This document shows, piece by piece, positions 16,222-23,472 of a stretch of DNA of 36,959 bases (positions are counted from its first letter, which is position 1; each line of letters starts with the position of its first letter). The DNA is taken from assembly GCA_003156715.1 (NCBI GenBank), contig PMHO01000052.1, positions 513 to 37,471 of the forward strand, written 5' to 3'. Source of the DNA: Candidatus Tityobacter terrigena. GTDB lineage: Bacteria > Vulcanimicrobiota > Vulcanimicrobiia > Vulcanimicrobiales > Vulcanimicrobiaceae. Both the position numbers and the translations under genes were made by a program. A model generated the notes under the pieces. It saw only the letters and a list, made by a program, of their open reading frames with translations. It searched no databases and was not told the DNA's origin.

Positions 16222-17882
16222 CCTGGATGAGCGGCATTTCGGCGCCGAGCGAGTGGCAGCAGCGGGCGGAGTACGCCGAGATCGGCGCGATGCTCGGGGA
16301 TGGCGCGCCGCTCGGCGTTTGGCGCGACGCGCTGAGGCGCTGGGAAATCGCGCGCCGCGGCTGGCGGGACTGGGCCAACCTCACGCGCTTACGCTTCTCG
16401 CAAGACACGCGACGCGACGATTACCGCACGGCGCAGACGGAACTCGACCGGCGCTCGCCGACGACGACCTCGCTCGACGCGTCGCTGAAGCGCCGTTTCT
16501 TGGCTTCTCCCGTTCGCGCGCAGATCGAAGCGCATCTGGGGCGACAAGCCTTCGCGCTATGGGAGGCGGACGTGAGCGCGTTCTCGGAAGCGATCGCCGG
16601 CGACTTGGTGCGCGAGTCGGAGCTGGTGCGTGAATACACCGAGCTTGTGGCAAGCGTCAGGGTTACGTTCGCAGGTCAAGAGCGCACGCTCGCATCGCTC
16701 GGACCCTTCTTGACCGATGCGAGCCGCGAAACCCGCCACGCAGCCGAGTGCGCCCGCTGGGGCGCCTTCGACGCGTGTCGCGAGCGTCTCGATTCGCTCT
16801 TCGACGAACTGGTAAGGCTGCGCGACGGAATGGCGCGGGCGCTCGGATACCGATCGTTTGTTGAGTTAGGCTACCGGCGCATGCGGCGCATCGGTTACGG
16901 TCCAAACGAAGTGGGCCGCTATCGCGACGCGGTCCACGAGGTCGTCGTTCCGCTCGCGCACGAGCTTGTGCGGCGCTATGGAGCCGGCCTGAATGTGGAG
17001 CGCGTATTCTTCTGGGACGAAGCCGGTCTCGGCGTGGGCACGGATGCGACGCCGCGCAGCGACGTCGCGTCGATTGCAAGGAAGGCCGGCGATGCCTTGG
17101 GCGCCCTCGACCCCTCGCTCGATGAGTTCGTGCGGGTCGTGCTCGAGCTCGATTTGCTCGACGTCGAAGCGCGTCCCGGGAAAGCGCTAGGTGCGTACTG
17201 CACGAATTTCCCAACGCGCGGTCTGCCCTTCGTGTTCGCCAACTTCAGCGGCACCCGGTTCGACGTCAAGACGCTCATGCACGAGTTGGGTCACGCGTTT
17301 CAGTCGTGGCGCAGCCGCGACAAAGCGTTCGACTACCTCGTGCCGACGCTCGAAACGGCCGAGATACACTCGATGTCGCTGGAGTATCTCGCCTGGCCCG
17401 AGATGGAGCGCTTCTTTGGAAACGGCGCCGATGCGTACCGGCGCGAGCACCTGATCGACGCCATTCTTTTCCTGCCGTACGGGGTCGCGATCGACCATTT
17501 TCAGCATTTGGTGTACGCGAATTCTGGAGCGAGCCCGCTCGAGCGTCACGCTATGTGGCAGGAGGTGGAGCGGCGCTATCTGCCCTGGCGCGACTACGGG
17601 GATTTGGCTCATCCCGCGGCCGGCGGTCTGTGGCAAGAGAAGCGGCACGTTTACGTGCAGCCCTTCTACTACATCGACTACACGCTGGCGCTTTGCTGTG
17701 CTTTGCAGTTCTGGAATCGCGCCCGATCCGACCGCACTCAGGCCATGGCCGACTACGTTGCGCTGTGCGGGCGAGGGGGCCAGGCATCTTTCGGCGAGCT
17801 CGTGCGGTCGGCCAACTTGCGTTCGCCCTTCGAGCCCGGCACGCTCCAGGCGGCCGTCGCCGCCGCGCACGCCGTCCTGTAG
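16218..17882 (+). CDS. M3-family oligoendopeptidase (PepF-like)
   Basis: A 554-aa zinc metallopeptidase of family M3. The zinc motif HELGH uses His 355, Glu 356 and His 359, and the third ligand is Glu 382 in the ETAEIHSMSLE motif. The C-terminal HVYVQPFYYIDYTLALCCALQFW segment is the substrate-binding region typical of M3B. It has no signal peptide, so it is probably cytoplasmic. The start ATG overlaps the AttH stop as ATGA, making it the fifth gene of the operon. Coupling of an oligopeptidase to an AttEFGH-like system is unusual; a role in clearing signal or substrate peptides is only a guess. Confidence 0.92.
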   Translation: MTWMSGISAPSEWQQRAEYAEIGAMLGDGAPLGVWRDALRRWEIARRGWRDWANLTRLRFSQDTRRDDYRTAQTELDRRSPTTTSLDASLKRRFLASPVRAQIEAHLGRQAFALWEADVSAFSEAIAGDLVRESELVREYTELVASVRVTFAGQERTLASLGPFLTDASRETRHAAECARWGAFDACRERLDSLFDELVRLRDGMARALGYRSFVELGYRRMRRIGYGPNEVGRYRDAVHEVVVPLAHELVRRYGAGLNVERVFFWDEAGLGVGTDATPRSDVASIARKAGDALGALDPSLDEFVRVVLELDLLDVEARPGKALGAYCTNFPTRGLPFVFANFSGTRFDVKTLMHELGHAFQSWRSRDKAFDYLVPTLETAEIHSMSLEYLAWPEMERFFGNGADAYRREHLIDAILFLPYGVAIDHFQHLVYANSGASPLERHAMWQEVERRYLPWRDYGDLAHPAAGGLWQEKRHVYVQPFYYIDYTLALCCALQFWNRARSDRTQAMADYVALCGRGGQASFGELVRSANLRSPFEPGTLQAAVAAAHAVL

Positions 17883-17900
17883 CGAAGCCGATCGTAGCAG

Positions 17901-17916
17901 ACCTTCTTCGAAAGGT
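17901..17916. terminator. Possible weak bidirectional hairpin between convergent genes
   Basis: ACCTT, a 6-nt loop, then AAGGT lies between the M3 peptidase stop and the stop of the convergent zinc-ribbon gene. There is no T-tract on either strand, so evidence for a terminator is thin. Confidence 0.25.
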
Positions 17917-17917
17917 T

Positions 17918-18070
17918 CTAGGCGGCGCGATTGTAGCTCGGAATCAGGCGCTCGGAGCGCCATTCGAGCTCGAGCGTGCACGCCTCGCAGCGGACGGCCA
18001 AGACGTACTCGGCCGAAAACGGTTCGTCGTGAACCTCGAAGCAATCTGGGCACTGGAAGCTGACCTGCAT
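17918..18070 (-). CDS. Small zinc-ribbon protein, 50 aa
   Basis: Unrecognised small protein. Reading on the minus strand from ATG 18070, it has MQVSFQCPDC near the start and RCEACTLELEW in the second half, giving a CPDC...CEAC pattern (Cys 7, 10, 28, 31) typical of a zinc ribbon. The tail is LIPSYNRAA. A strong Shine-Dalgarno (GGAGG on the minus strand, about 9 nt upstream) supports translation. It is divergent from the IclR gene with 108 nt between starts, and a nested palindrome lies in that gap, so it is a likely target of that regulator. Zinc ribbons of this size bind nucleic acid or protein; function unknown. Confidence 0.75.
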   Translation of the reverse strand: MQVSFQCPDCFEVHDEPFSAEYVLAVRCEACTLELEWRSERLIPSYNRAA

Positions 18071-18093
18071 AACGAAGATCCTCCGACATCAGT

Positions 18094-18136
18094 CTGCCGG
18101 CATGGTGTGCCAGCTGTGTGGCACAGTGCCCGGCAG
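18094..18136. promoter_or_regulatory. Nested dyad-symmetric operator between zinc-ribbon gene and iclR
   Basis: Inner perfect repeat TGTGCCA (18106-18112) and TGGCACA (18119-18125) with a 6-nt spacer. Outer perfect repeat CTGCCGG (18094-18100) and CCGGCAG (18130-18136). Both are centred near 18115, so the block is one 43-bp imperfect dyad. IclR proteins bind as dimers or tetramers to such sites. Alternatively it could act as an RNA hairpin in a leader. No T-tract follows, so it is not a terminator. Confidence 0.6.
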
Positions 18137-18152
18137 GTGAGTGGCTCGATTC

Positions 18153-18169
18153 GCGAAAAGAAATTTCGC
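18153..18169. promoter_or_regulatory. Second palindrome just upstream of iclR
   Basis: GCGAAA-AGAAA-TTTCGC, containing the 8-bp palindrome GAAATTTC (18160-18167). It lies 9 nt before the IclR ATG. A/T-rich GAAAT/ATTTC half sites resemble operators reported for some IclR-family proteins, which would fit autoregulation. Confidence 0.45.
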
Positions 18170-18178
18170 CAAGCAAAA

Positions 18179-19000
18179 ATGACCAACGAACCGCAGCGGG
18201 CCCCCGCCAAGGAGCTCCGGAAGACCGGCCGCGGCCGGCCCAAGGTGCAGTCGGTCGACCGGACGCTCGACGTGCTCGAGTCGCTGGCGACCCGGCGCGG
18301 CGCGACCGGGATCAGCGAGCTCTCGCAGCTCGTCGGACTGCACGTGAGCACGGTGCACCGTCTGCTGGCCACGCTGGTCGACCGAGGCTACGTGCGGCAG
18401 GACCCCGAGAGCTCGCGTTACCATCTCGGCTCGCGCATCTTTACGCTCGCCAGCGCCGCCGACGTGCATCTGGATCTGCGCCTGGTCTCGCGACCGTACC
18501 TTGAACGCATGATGCGAACCTCCGGCGAGACGGCGAACCTCGTTACCGCAACCGAGGACGAAGTCGTCTACCTCGACCAAGTTGCGAGCCTGCACCTCGT
18601 CAAGATGTTCACGGCGCCCGGTCTGCGGGCTCCGCTGCATTGCACGGGCGCCGGGAAAGCGATCTTGGCCTTCAAACCGGATGAGTACCTCGAAGGCCTG
18701 CTCGCTCGGGCGCTCAAGCGATATACGGCGAAGACGCTGGTCACGCGGGCGAGTCTCGAGGAAGAGCTGGCCGGCATTCGCAAGCTCGGCTACGCGGTCG
18801 ATAACGAAGAGATGGAGGAGGGCGTGCGCTGTCTTGCCGTCCCGATTTTCGACCGCCGCAAAGCCATTGTCGGGGCCTTGTCGGTCTCGGGGCCGACGAC
18901 GCGCATGACCGCTGAGCGCGTCACGCGCTTAGCGCCCGTCGCGCGCTCGCTTGCCCACGAATTGTCGCGACAACTCGGTTTCGAATCCGAAGTCGTCTGA
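18179..19000 (+). CDS. IclR-family transcriptional regulator
   Basis: A 273-aa regulator. The N-terminal helix-turn-helix domain is about residues 23-85 (SVDRTLDVLESLATRRGATGISELSQLVGLHVSTVHRLLATLVDRGYV). The GAF-like effector domain follows (SGETANLVTATEDEVVYLDQV, APGLRAPLHCTGAGKAILA, GYAVDNEEMEEGVRCLAVPIFD, IVGALSVSGPTTRM). Length and motif order are typical. The effector is unknown; relatives respond to small acids or aromatic compounds. The start ATG 18179 has a weak Shine-Dalgarno; the frame is open further upstream but only as a shadow of the M3 gene. The two palindromes between this gene and the zinc-ribbon gene suggest control of itself and that neighbour. Confidence 0.93.
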   Translation: MTNEPQRAPAKELRKTGRGRPKVQSVDRTLDVLESLATRRGATGISELSQLVGLHVSTVHRLLATLVDRGYVRQDPESSRYHLGSRIFTLASAADVHLDLRLVSRPYLERMMRTSGETANLVTATEDEVVYLDQVASLHLVKMFTAPGLRAPLHCTGAGKAILAFKPDEYLEGLLARALKRYTAKTLVTRASLEEELAGIRKLGYAVDNEEMEEGVRCLAVPIFDRRKAIVGALSVSGPTTRMTAERVTRLAPVARSLAHELSRQLGFESEVV

Positions 19001-19039
19001 CCGAGGGCAGGGTCTCGCGCTAAGAGAAGGCCTCTGCTC

Positions 19040-20650
19040 GTGCTGCTTGGTGCTATCGACGTCGGAACGAACTCGATCCATCTCATCGTTGTCGAGCTGG
19101 ATCCGTTTTATGGAACGTCGCGCACGCTCATCAAGGCGCGCGAGATGTTGCGCCTCGGCGGCGGAGCGGCGCTGGCCCGCGGGCATCTGAGCAAAAAAGC
19201 GGTTCAGCGCGGAGTCGCGGCCATTGCAAAGTTCGTGGAAATCTCACGCGCCGCCGGCGCACACGAGGTACGCGCGGTGGCGACTTCGGCGGTGCGGGAA
19301 GCTTCGAACCGCGACGAATTCTTGGCGGCCGTGCGAGCCACGAGCGGCATCGGCGTCGAGGTTCTTTCTGAAACCGAAGAGGCGCGCCTGATTCATCTCG
19401 GCGTCAGCCGCGGCTACCCGCTCGGCGAGCGCGTGGCCTGCATCGTCGACGTCGGCGGGGGTTCGACCGAGTTCATCGTGGCCGACGGGGAACGGCCTTT
19501 CTTTCTGCACAGCGTGCGGCTGGGAAGCCTGCGCCTTTACGACGAGTACCTCAACGACGAGAGCGCGAGCGCCCTGGGTTATCGAGCGCTCGAGCATCAC
19601 ATCGCGCAGACGCTCGCGCCGATCGCGCGGCGCGTCTCCGACTACAACTTCGAGATGCTGATCGGCACCTCCGGAACGGTCATGGGTCTGGCGGCGCTCG
19701 ACGCCGCGGCATCGGGGCTCACGTCGCAGAGAGCGCATGGATACGTCCTGCGGCTCGAGGCATTACGCGCGCTGCAGCGCACGATGCTCGCCATGACGCC
19801 GGCCGAGCGGCGCAAGATGCCGGGAATGAACCCACGGCGCAGCGACATCATCGTTGCCGGCAATGCGCTCATCATGTCCATCATGGAAGCGCTCGGGCGC
19901 GACGAACTCGTCGTTTGCGAACGGGCCCTGCGCGAAGGGGTCGTGGTCGACTATATCGAGCGCAACTTGGCCCTCGCACGCAAGCTCGGCGACGAGCGCA
20001 CGCGGCGCTTCGACGCCATGCGCGCCCTCTCGCGCCGGTTTGGGCGCGAAGGAGCGCACGAAAGCCACGTGGCGGCCCTTGCCCTTCAACTATTTGACGG
20101 GCTATTGGAAAGGCACCGCTTCGAGCCCGCCGACCGTGACTTGCTCTTCGCCGCCGCGCTGGTGCACGACGCCGGCCGGGCCATCGCCACGAGCGCCCAC
20201 CACAAGCACGGCGCCTATATCGTTCGCAACGCCGATCTGCCGGGGTGGCGCGCCGAGGAGATCGATTTGATCGCAACGCTCGTGCGTTACCACCGCAAGG
20301 CGCTGCCCAAGCCCGCGCATCCCGAGTGGGCCAACCGGTCGCCCGCCGAGCGCACTCGCATCCTCGGTCTGGGTGGGATGCTGCGGCTTGCCGACGCCCT
20401 GGACCGGCGCCATCTCGGCGTCGTCGCTGCGGTCAAGGTCGAGGCCGGCCCCGGTACCGTACACTTGCAGCTCGAAGCGCAGCAAGACGTGCAGCCCGAG
20501 CTCGAGTCGATGCGCTTCAAGGCCGAGCTCTTCGAGCGCGCGTTCGACGTCGTCGTTACGGGCGAAGCGTCGGGGGGCGAAGCCTATTCGGGCTTCGGCG
20601 AAAGCGAACCGACCGCCGCCGAAATCGACGCGGCTAGCCTTTCACGGTAG
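19040..20650 (+). CDS. ppx: Exopolyphosphatase/guanosine pentaphosphate phosphatase (Ppx/GppA)
   Basis: A 536-aa Ppx/GppA enzyme, cleaving terminal phosphate from polyphosphate or pppGpp. It has the ASKHA-fold ATPase motifs AIDVGTNSIHLIVVE (phosphate 1) and CIVDVGGGSTEFIVAD (phosphate 2), the SETEEARLIHLG signature, and GTSGTVMGLAALD. A C-terminal HD-like domain follows (LLFAAALVHDAGRAI, HKHGAYIVRNADLPGW, LIATLVRYHRKALP), as in E. coli Ppx/GppA. The start is GTG 19040 with AAGAGAAGG at 19022-19030. The two activities cannot be told apart from sequence. CHAD, PhoBR and Pst genes next to it favour polyphosphate. The last 67 nt overlap the convergent CHAD gene. Confidence 0.93.
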   Translation: MLLGAIDVGTNSIHLIVVELDPFYGTSRTLIKAREMLRLGGGAALARGHLSKKAVQRGVAAIAKFVEISRAAGAHEVRAVATSAVREASNRDEFLAAVRATSGIGVEVLSETEEARLIHLGVSRGYPLGERVACIVDVGGGSTEFIVADGERPFFLHSVRLGSLRLYDEYLNDESASALGYRALEHHIAQTLAPIARRVSDYNFEMLIGTSGTVMGLAALDAAASGLTSQRAHGYVLRLEALRALQRTMLAMTPAERRKMPGMNPRRSDIIVAGNALIMSIMEALGRDELVVCERALREGVVVDYIERNLALARKLGDERTRRFDAMRALSRRFGREGAHESHVAALALQLFDGLLERHRFEPADRDLLFAAALVHDAGRAIATSAHHKHGAYIVRNADLPGWRAEEIDLIATLVRYHRKALPKPAHPEWANRSPAERTRILGLGGMLRLADALDRRHLGVVAAVKVEAGPGTVHLQLEAQQDVQPELESMRFKAELFERAFDVVVTGEASGGEAYSGFGESEPTAAEIDAASLSR

Positions 20651-21051
20651 CGTTGCTCGGGATCTTTCCAGAGCGAACGGAGAGCCTCGAGCGCGCGCTC
20701 CCGCTCGGTGCGCGTCGCCTGGCGTCGCGACTCGAGACCGAACGCTCGCGGATCGTCGCCGTCAAGGCAGTCGAGAAGCTCCTCGTAGACGAGCTCGAAG
20801 GCGTCCGCGTCGGCGATCGTTCCCAAGTGTTCTTGCAAGCGGCTAAGAATGTCGGTGGCGCTTTCCCCTTGGGCGCCGAGCAGGGCGCGGAAGAACTCGG
20901 TATTGTAACGCAGCCGCTTCACCGCAATGCGCATCGCATGCAGCTTGGCGCGATCGCCGCACTCGATGGCCTCGTCCGCGCCGGCGAGCACGCGGCGCAG
21001 AAGCCGCTGGAGAGCACGACCGGCCGCCTCGCGGACCGTTCGCTTAGGCAT
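20584..21051 (-). CDS. CHAD-domain protein, second half
   Basis: A 155-aa helical protein carrying KLHAMRIAVKRLRYNTEFFRALLG and ATDILSRLQEHLGTIADADAFELVYEEL. These are the hallmarks of the second half of a CHAD domain, a histidine-rich polyphosphate-binding helical fold. Its ATG (21049-21051) overlaps the stop of the first half by 8 nt, so they are in different frames and probably translationally coupled. It retains the H-x-M-R-(V/I)-A motif of one half-bundle. Its end overlaps ppx antisense. A complete CHAD domain is normally a single chain of 250-300 aa; see the split-CHAD finding. Confidence 0.75.
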   Translation of the reverse strand: MPKRTVREAAGRALQRLLRRVLAGADEAIECGDRAKLHAMRIAVKRLRYNTEFFRALLGAQGESATDILSRLQEHLGTIADADAFELVYEELLDCLDGDDPRAFGLESRRQATRTERERALEALRSLWKDPEQRYRERLAASISAAVGSLSPKPE

Positions 21052-21508
21052 CGGCCGCCGGCGCGATCAGCTGAACGAATCCGCTGCGATCGAACTGAGA
21101 CAGCTCGACCGCGAAGCGCGCGAGGGCGCGCCGGCGGCGCGACGTCAGCGTACCGAGCGCGTAGGCGATACCGGGACTCTCCGCCGCCGTCGCGCCGCCG
21201 AGCGCCGCGCGCAGCACCGCCAGGTGCACGTCTACGTCGCGGACGGCGCCCAGCCGCCGCCGAATGCGTCGCAGCAGCCGTGCGAAGCGTGCGAGCTTGC
21301 GTTCTCGAAAACAACCCTGGAAGGTCGTCATCGCGGTGCGCAAGCGGCGCAACGCGACCCGCATGTCGTGAGTCGCTCGGACGTCCTCGCCGCCGAGAAC
21401 GGCCGGAGCTTCGTCGAACGCGGCTGTGAATAACGAGTATAAAATCGTCCGCGCGGCCGCCTCGAGCGGGCCGTCGGGGTCGATATCGAAGCGCGGAGCC
21501 TTAGCCAA
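21044..21508 (-). CDS. CHAD-domain protein, first half
   Basis: A 154-aa protein starting at a TTG (21508) preceded by AGGGGAAG on the minus strand. It carries EDVRATHDMRVALRRLRTAMTTFQGCF and LGAVRDVDVHLAVL, the signature of the first half of a CHAD domain. CHAD proteins bind polyphosphate through conserved His/Arg/Lys residues and are often encoded beside polyphosphate enzymes. The start lies divergent to phoB with a 101-nt gap. Whether this is a functional two-subunit CHAD or a frameshifted gene cannot be resolved here, but both halves look intact. Confidence 0.78.
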   Translation of the reverse strand: MAKAPRFDIDPDGPLEAAARTILYSLFTAAFDEAPAVLGGEDVRATHDMRVALRRLRTAMTTFQGCFRERKLARFARLLRRIRRRLGAVRDVDVHLAVLRAALGGATAAESPGIAYALGTLTSRRRRALARFAVELSQFDRSGFVQLIAPAADA

Positions 21509-21539
21509 GATGACTTCCCCTATGCGAGCCCGTACCTGT

Positions 21540-21568
21540 TTGCCCGAGTCGCTCGGGTGAGGTATCTT
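21540..21568 (+). promoter_or_regulatory. Candidate phoB promoter with palindrome in the spacer
   Basis: TTGCCC (21540-21545), 17-nt spacer, TATCTT (21563-21568), each matching the consensus at 4/6. A perfect palindrome CCCGAG-TCG-CTCGGG (21543-21557) sits between them. A good Shine-Dalgarno (GGAGGAGAG) begins near 21598, before the GTG at 21610. A regulator bound to the palindrome would cover the promoter. Confidence 0.4.
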
Positions 21569-21609
21569 GTCGGCGTGCCCGGCGCGTTCATTCCGCCGGA
21601 GGAGAGTTC

Positions 21610-22314
21610 GTGTTAGCCGTAGCGTCAGCCGCGAAAAAGATCTTGATCGTCGACGACGAGTCGGCGATTCTATCGACCTTGCGCTTCAATCTGGAGCGCA
21701 ACGGCTACGTGGTCGCCACGGCCGGCGATGGCCGTACGGCGATCGCCCTGGCGGCTAGCGAGCGGCCGGACCTCGTGATTATGGACATCATGCTGCCCGT
21801 GCTCGACGGGATCGAAGCCTGCAAGGAGATCCGCAGGAGCAGCGGCGTGCCGATCATCATGCTGACCGCCAAGGACCAGGAAATCGACAAGGTGCTGGCA
21901 CTCGAACTCGGCGCCGACGATTACGTGACCAAGCCGTTCTCGCTGCACGAGTTCTTGGCGCGGGTCAAAGCGCGCCTGCGCCGCCAAGGGGGACTCGGCG
22001 AGGCGTTACGAAGCGAGGCCATCGAGATCGGCGAGATCGTGCTCGACCCCTCGCGGCAATCCCTCGTCGTGCGCGGCCTTGAAGTAGCGCTTGCGCCCAA
22101 AGAGTTCAGCCTGCTTCAAGTGCTGATGGAAAATCGCGGGCGCGTCGTTACGCGGCAGGCCTTGCTCGACAAAGTGTGGGGCTACGATTTCGAAGGCGAG
22201 CACCAAACGATCAGCGTGCACGTGCGCTGGCTGCGCGAGAAAATTGAAATCGATCCGAACAATCCGCGACACATCGTGACCGTGCGCAGCCGCGGCTACA
22301 TGTTCAAGGAGTAA
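21610..22314 (+). CDS. phoB: PhoB-like response regulator (OmpR/PhoB family)
   Basis: A 234-aa response regulator. Receiver domain: acidic pair in ILIVDDESAI, phospho-acceptor Asp 59 in LVIMDIMLPVLDG, Thr 86 in IIMLTAKD and Lys 108 in DDYVTKPFSL. The winged-helix output domain runs to the end (VALAPKEFSLLQVLMENRGRVVTRQALLDKVWG, VHVRWLREKIE, IVTVRSRGYMF). The start is GTG 21610 behind a good ribosome-binding site; the first residues MLAVASAAKK precede the receiver. The phoR histidine kinase follows in the same frame, 3 nt after the stop. It presumably controls the pst genes downstream, which have a candidate Pho-box. Confidence 0.92.
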   Translation: MLAVASAAKKILIVDDESAILSTLRFNLERNGYVVATAGDGRTAIALAASERPDLVIMDIMLPVLDGIEACKEIRRSSGVPIIMLTAKDQEIDKVLALELGADDYVTKPFSLHEFLARVKARLRRQGGLGEALRSEAIEIGEIVLDPSRQSLVVRGLEVALAPKEFSLLQVLMENRGRVVTRQALLDKVWGYDFEGEHQTISVHVRWLREKIEIDPNNPRHIVTVRSRGYMFKE

Positions 22315-22317
22315 GCG

Positions 22318-23472
22318 ATCGCCGAGGTCGTTGCAATCGCGGCCGTCGCGCTTTTCGCCGGACTCGTCGGCGGCTCGTGGCTGCGATCGCAGCGCCGGCC
22401 ACCGGCGCCGGTGGCGAGCAGCCAGCCCCCTCCAGCCCCGTTGGATGCCCGTTTCGATCAGCTTCTAAGCGCGTTGACGGTGGGCATCATCACCCTCGAC
22501 AAGCGCGGTCACGTCAGCTCTGCCAATGCTGCCGCTGCCGATATGTTCGAGTTGGGCGCGCGCGAACCGATCGGCCGAGCGCTCATCGAACTCGTGCCGT
22601 CGTTCGTGCTCGACCAGCGCGCGCGCGAAGCCGTGGGGGGGCGCTCGTGGCGCGGTCAGGTGCCGTTGACTGCAACGCATACGACCCGCATGCTGACGGT
22701 CACCGCCCTGCCGGTCGAAGGCGGCGGTGGCGCCATTTTGATTGCGAGCGACGAGACGCGCCTTCACGAGTTGGAACGCAACCGCCACGACTTCGTGTCG
22801 AGCGTCTCGCACGAGCTGCGGACGCCGCTCTCGTCGATCAACCTGATGATCGAGACGATCCTATCGACCGGCTTCGATCCCGATGCGCTCGAGATGTTCC
22901 TGCCGCGCGTCAAGCACGAGGTCGACCGTATGGTGCATCTCGTGGAAGACCTGCTCGACCTCGCGCGAGCGGAAGCGGGGCGCCTGCGCCTGCGCCGCGA
23001 GGTCGTCAACCTTGCGAGCGTGGCGGCGAACATTCTGAAAACCTTCGAGCCGAAAGCGCAGCAGCTCGGCGTCAGCCTCGTGCAGCAGGGCGGCGACGCC
23101 CAGATCGACGGCGATCCCGACCGGTTAGCGCAAGTCGTCGTCAACCTGGTCGACAACGCGCTGCGGCACACGCCGGCGGGAGGGACGGTTACGCTCGAAG
23201 TCGCGCCAAGCGAGGGCGCCTCAACGCTCGTCGTGCGCGATACCGGGGCGGGAATTCCCTACAACGACCTGCCCCGTATTTTCGAGCGCTTCTACGTCGT
23301 CGACCGTTCGCGTTCGCGTGAGTCGGCCGGCACGGGCCTGGGTTTGTCGATCGTCAAGCAGATCGTTGAAGCGCACGGCGGAACGGTGACGGCCGATAGC
23401 GAGTTCGGCCTCGGCGCAACCTTTAGGTGCGTCTTTCCTTCCGCGCGATCGGCGCTGCGCGAACCCCGCTAA
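22318..23472 (+). CDS. phoR: PhoR-like PAS-containing sensor histidine kinase (probable ATC start)
   Basis: A sensor kinase of 384 aa if started at ATC 22318. No ATG, GTG or TTG lies in frame between the phoB stop and the GTG at 22411, yet this 93-nt stretch encodes a clean membrane helix (VVAIAAVALFAGLVGG) followed by basic RSQRRPP. AAGGAG (22306-22311) lies 6 nt before the ATC. Conservative gene finding would start at GTG 22411 and lose the anchor. After the helix: a PAS domain (about residues 43-140), a HisKA domain with H-box FVSSVSHELRTPLSS, N-box VVVNLVDNALRHTP, and G-boxes DTGAGIPYNDLPRIFERF and GTGLGLSIVKQIVEAHGG. The 3' end overlaps the convergent acyltransferase by 50 nt. Confidence 0.88.
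   Translation: MAEVVAIAAVALFAGLVGGSWLRSQRRPPAPVASSQPPPAPLDARFDQLLSALTVGIITLDKRGHVSSANAAAADMFELGAREPIGRALIELVPSFVLDQRAREAVGGRSWRGQVPLTATHTTRMLTVTALPVEGGGGAILIASDETRLHELERNRHDFVSSVSHELRTPLSSINLMIETILSTGFDPDALEMFLPRVKHEVDRMVHLVEDLLDLARAEAGRLRLRREVVNLASVAANILKTFEPKAQQLGVSLVQQGGDAQIDGDPDRLAQVVVNLVDNALRHTPAGGTVTLEVAPSEGASTLVVRDTGAGIPYNDLPRIFERFYVVDRSRSRESAGTGLGLSIVKQIVEAHGGTVTADSEFGLGATFRCVFPSARSALREPR

Noticed and set aside
17901..17920. Strong terminator after the M3 peptidase
   Set aside because: The hairpin is only 5 bp and lacks a T-tract, so I list it only as weak.
21044..21051. Programmed ribosomal frameshift joining the CHAD halves
   Set aside because: No slippery heptamer or downstream stem is visible near the overlap. 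ATG re-initiation explains the arrangement more simply.
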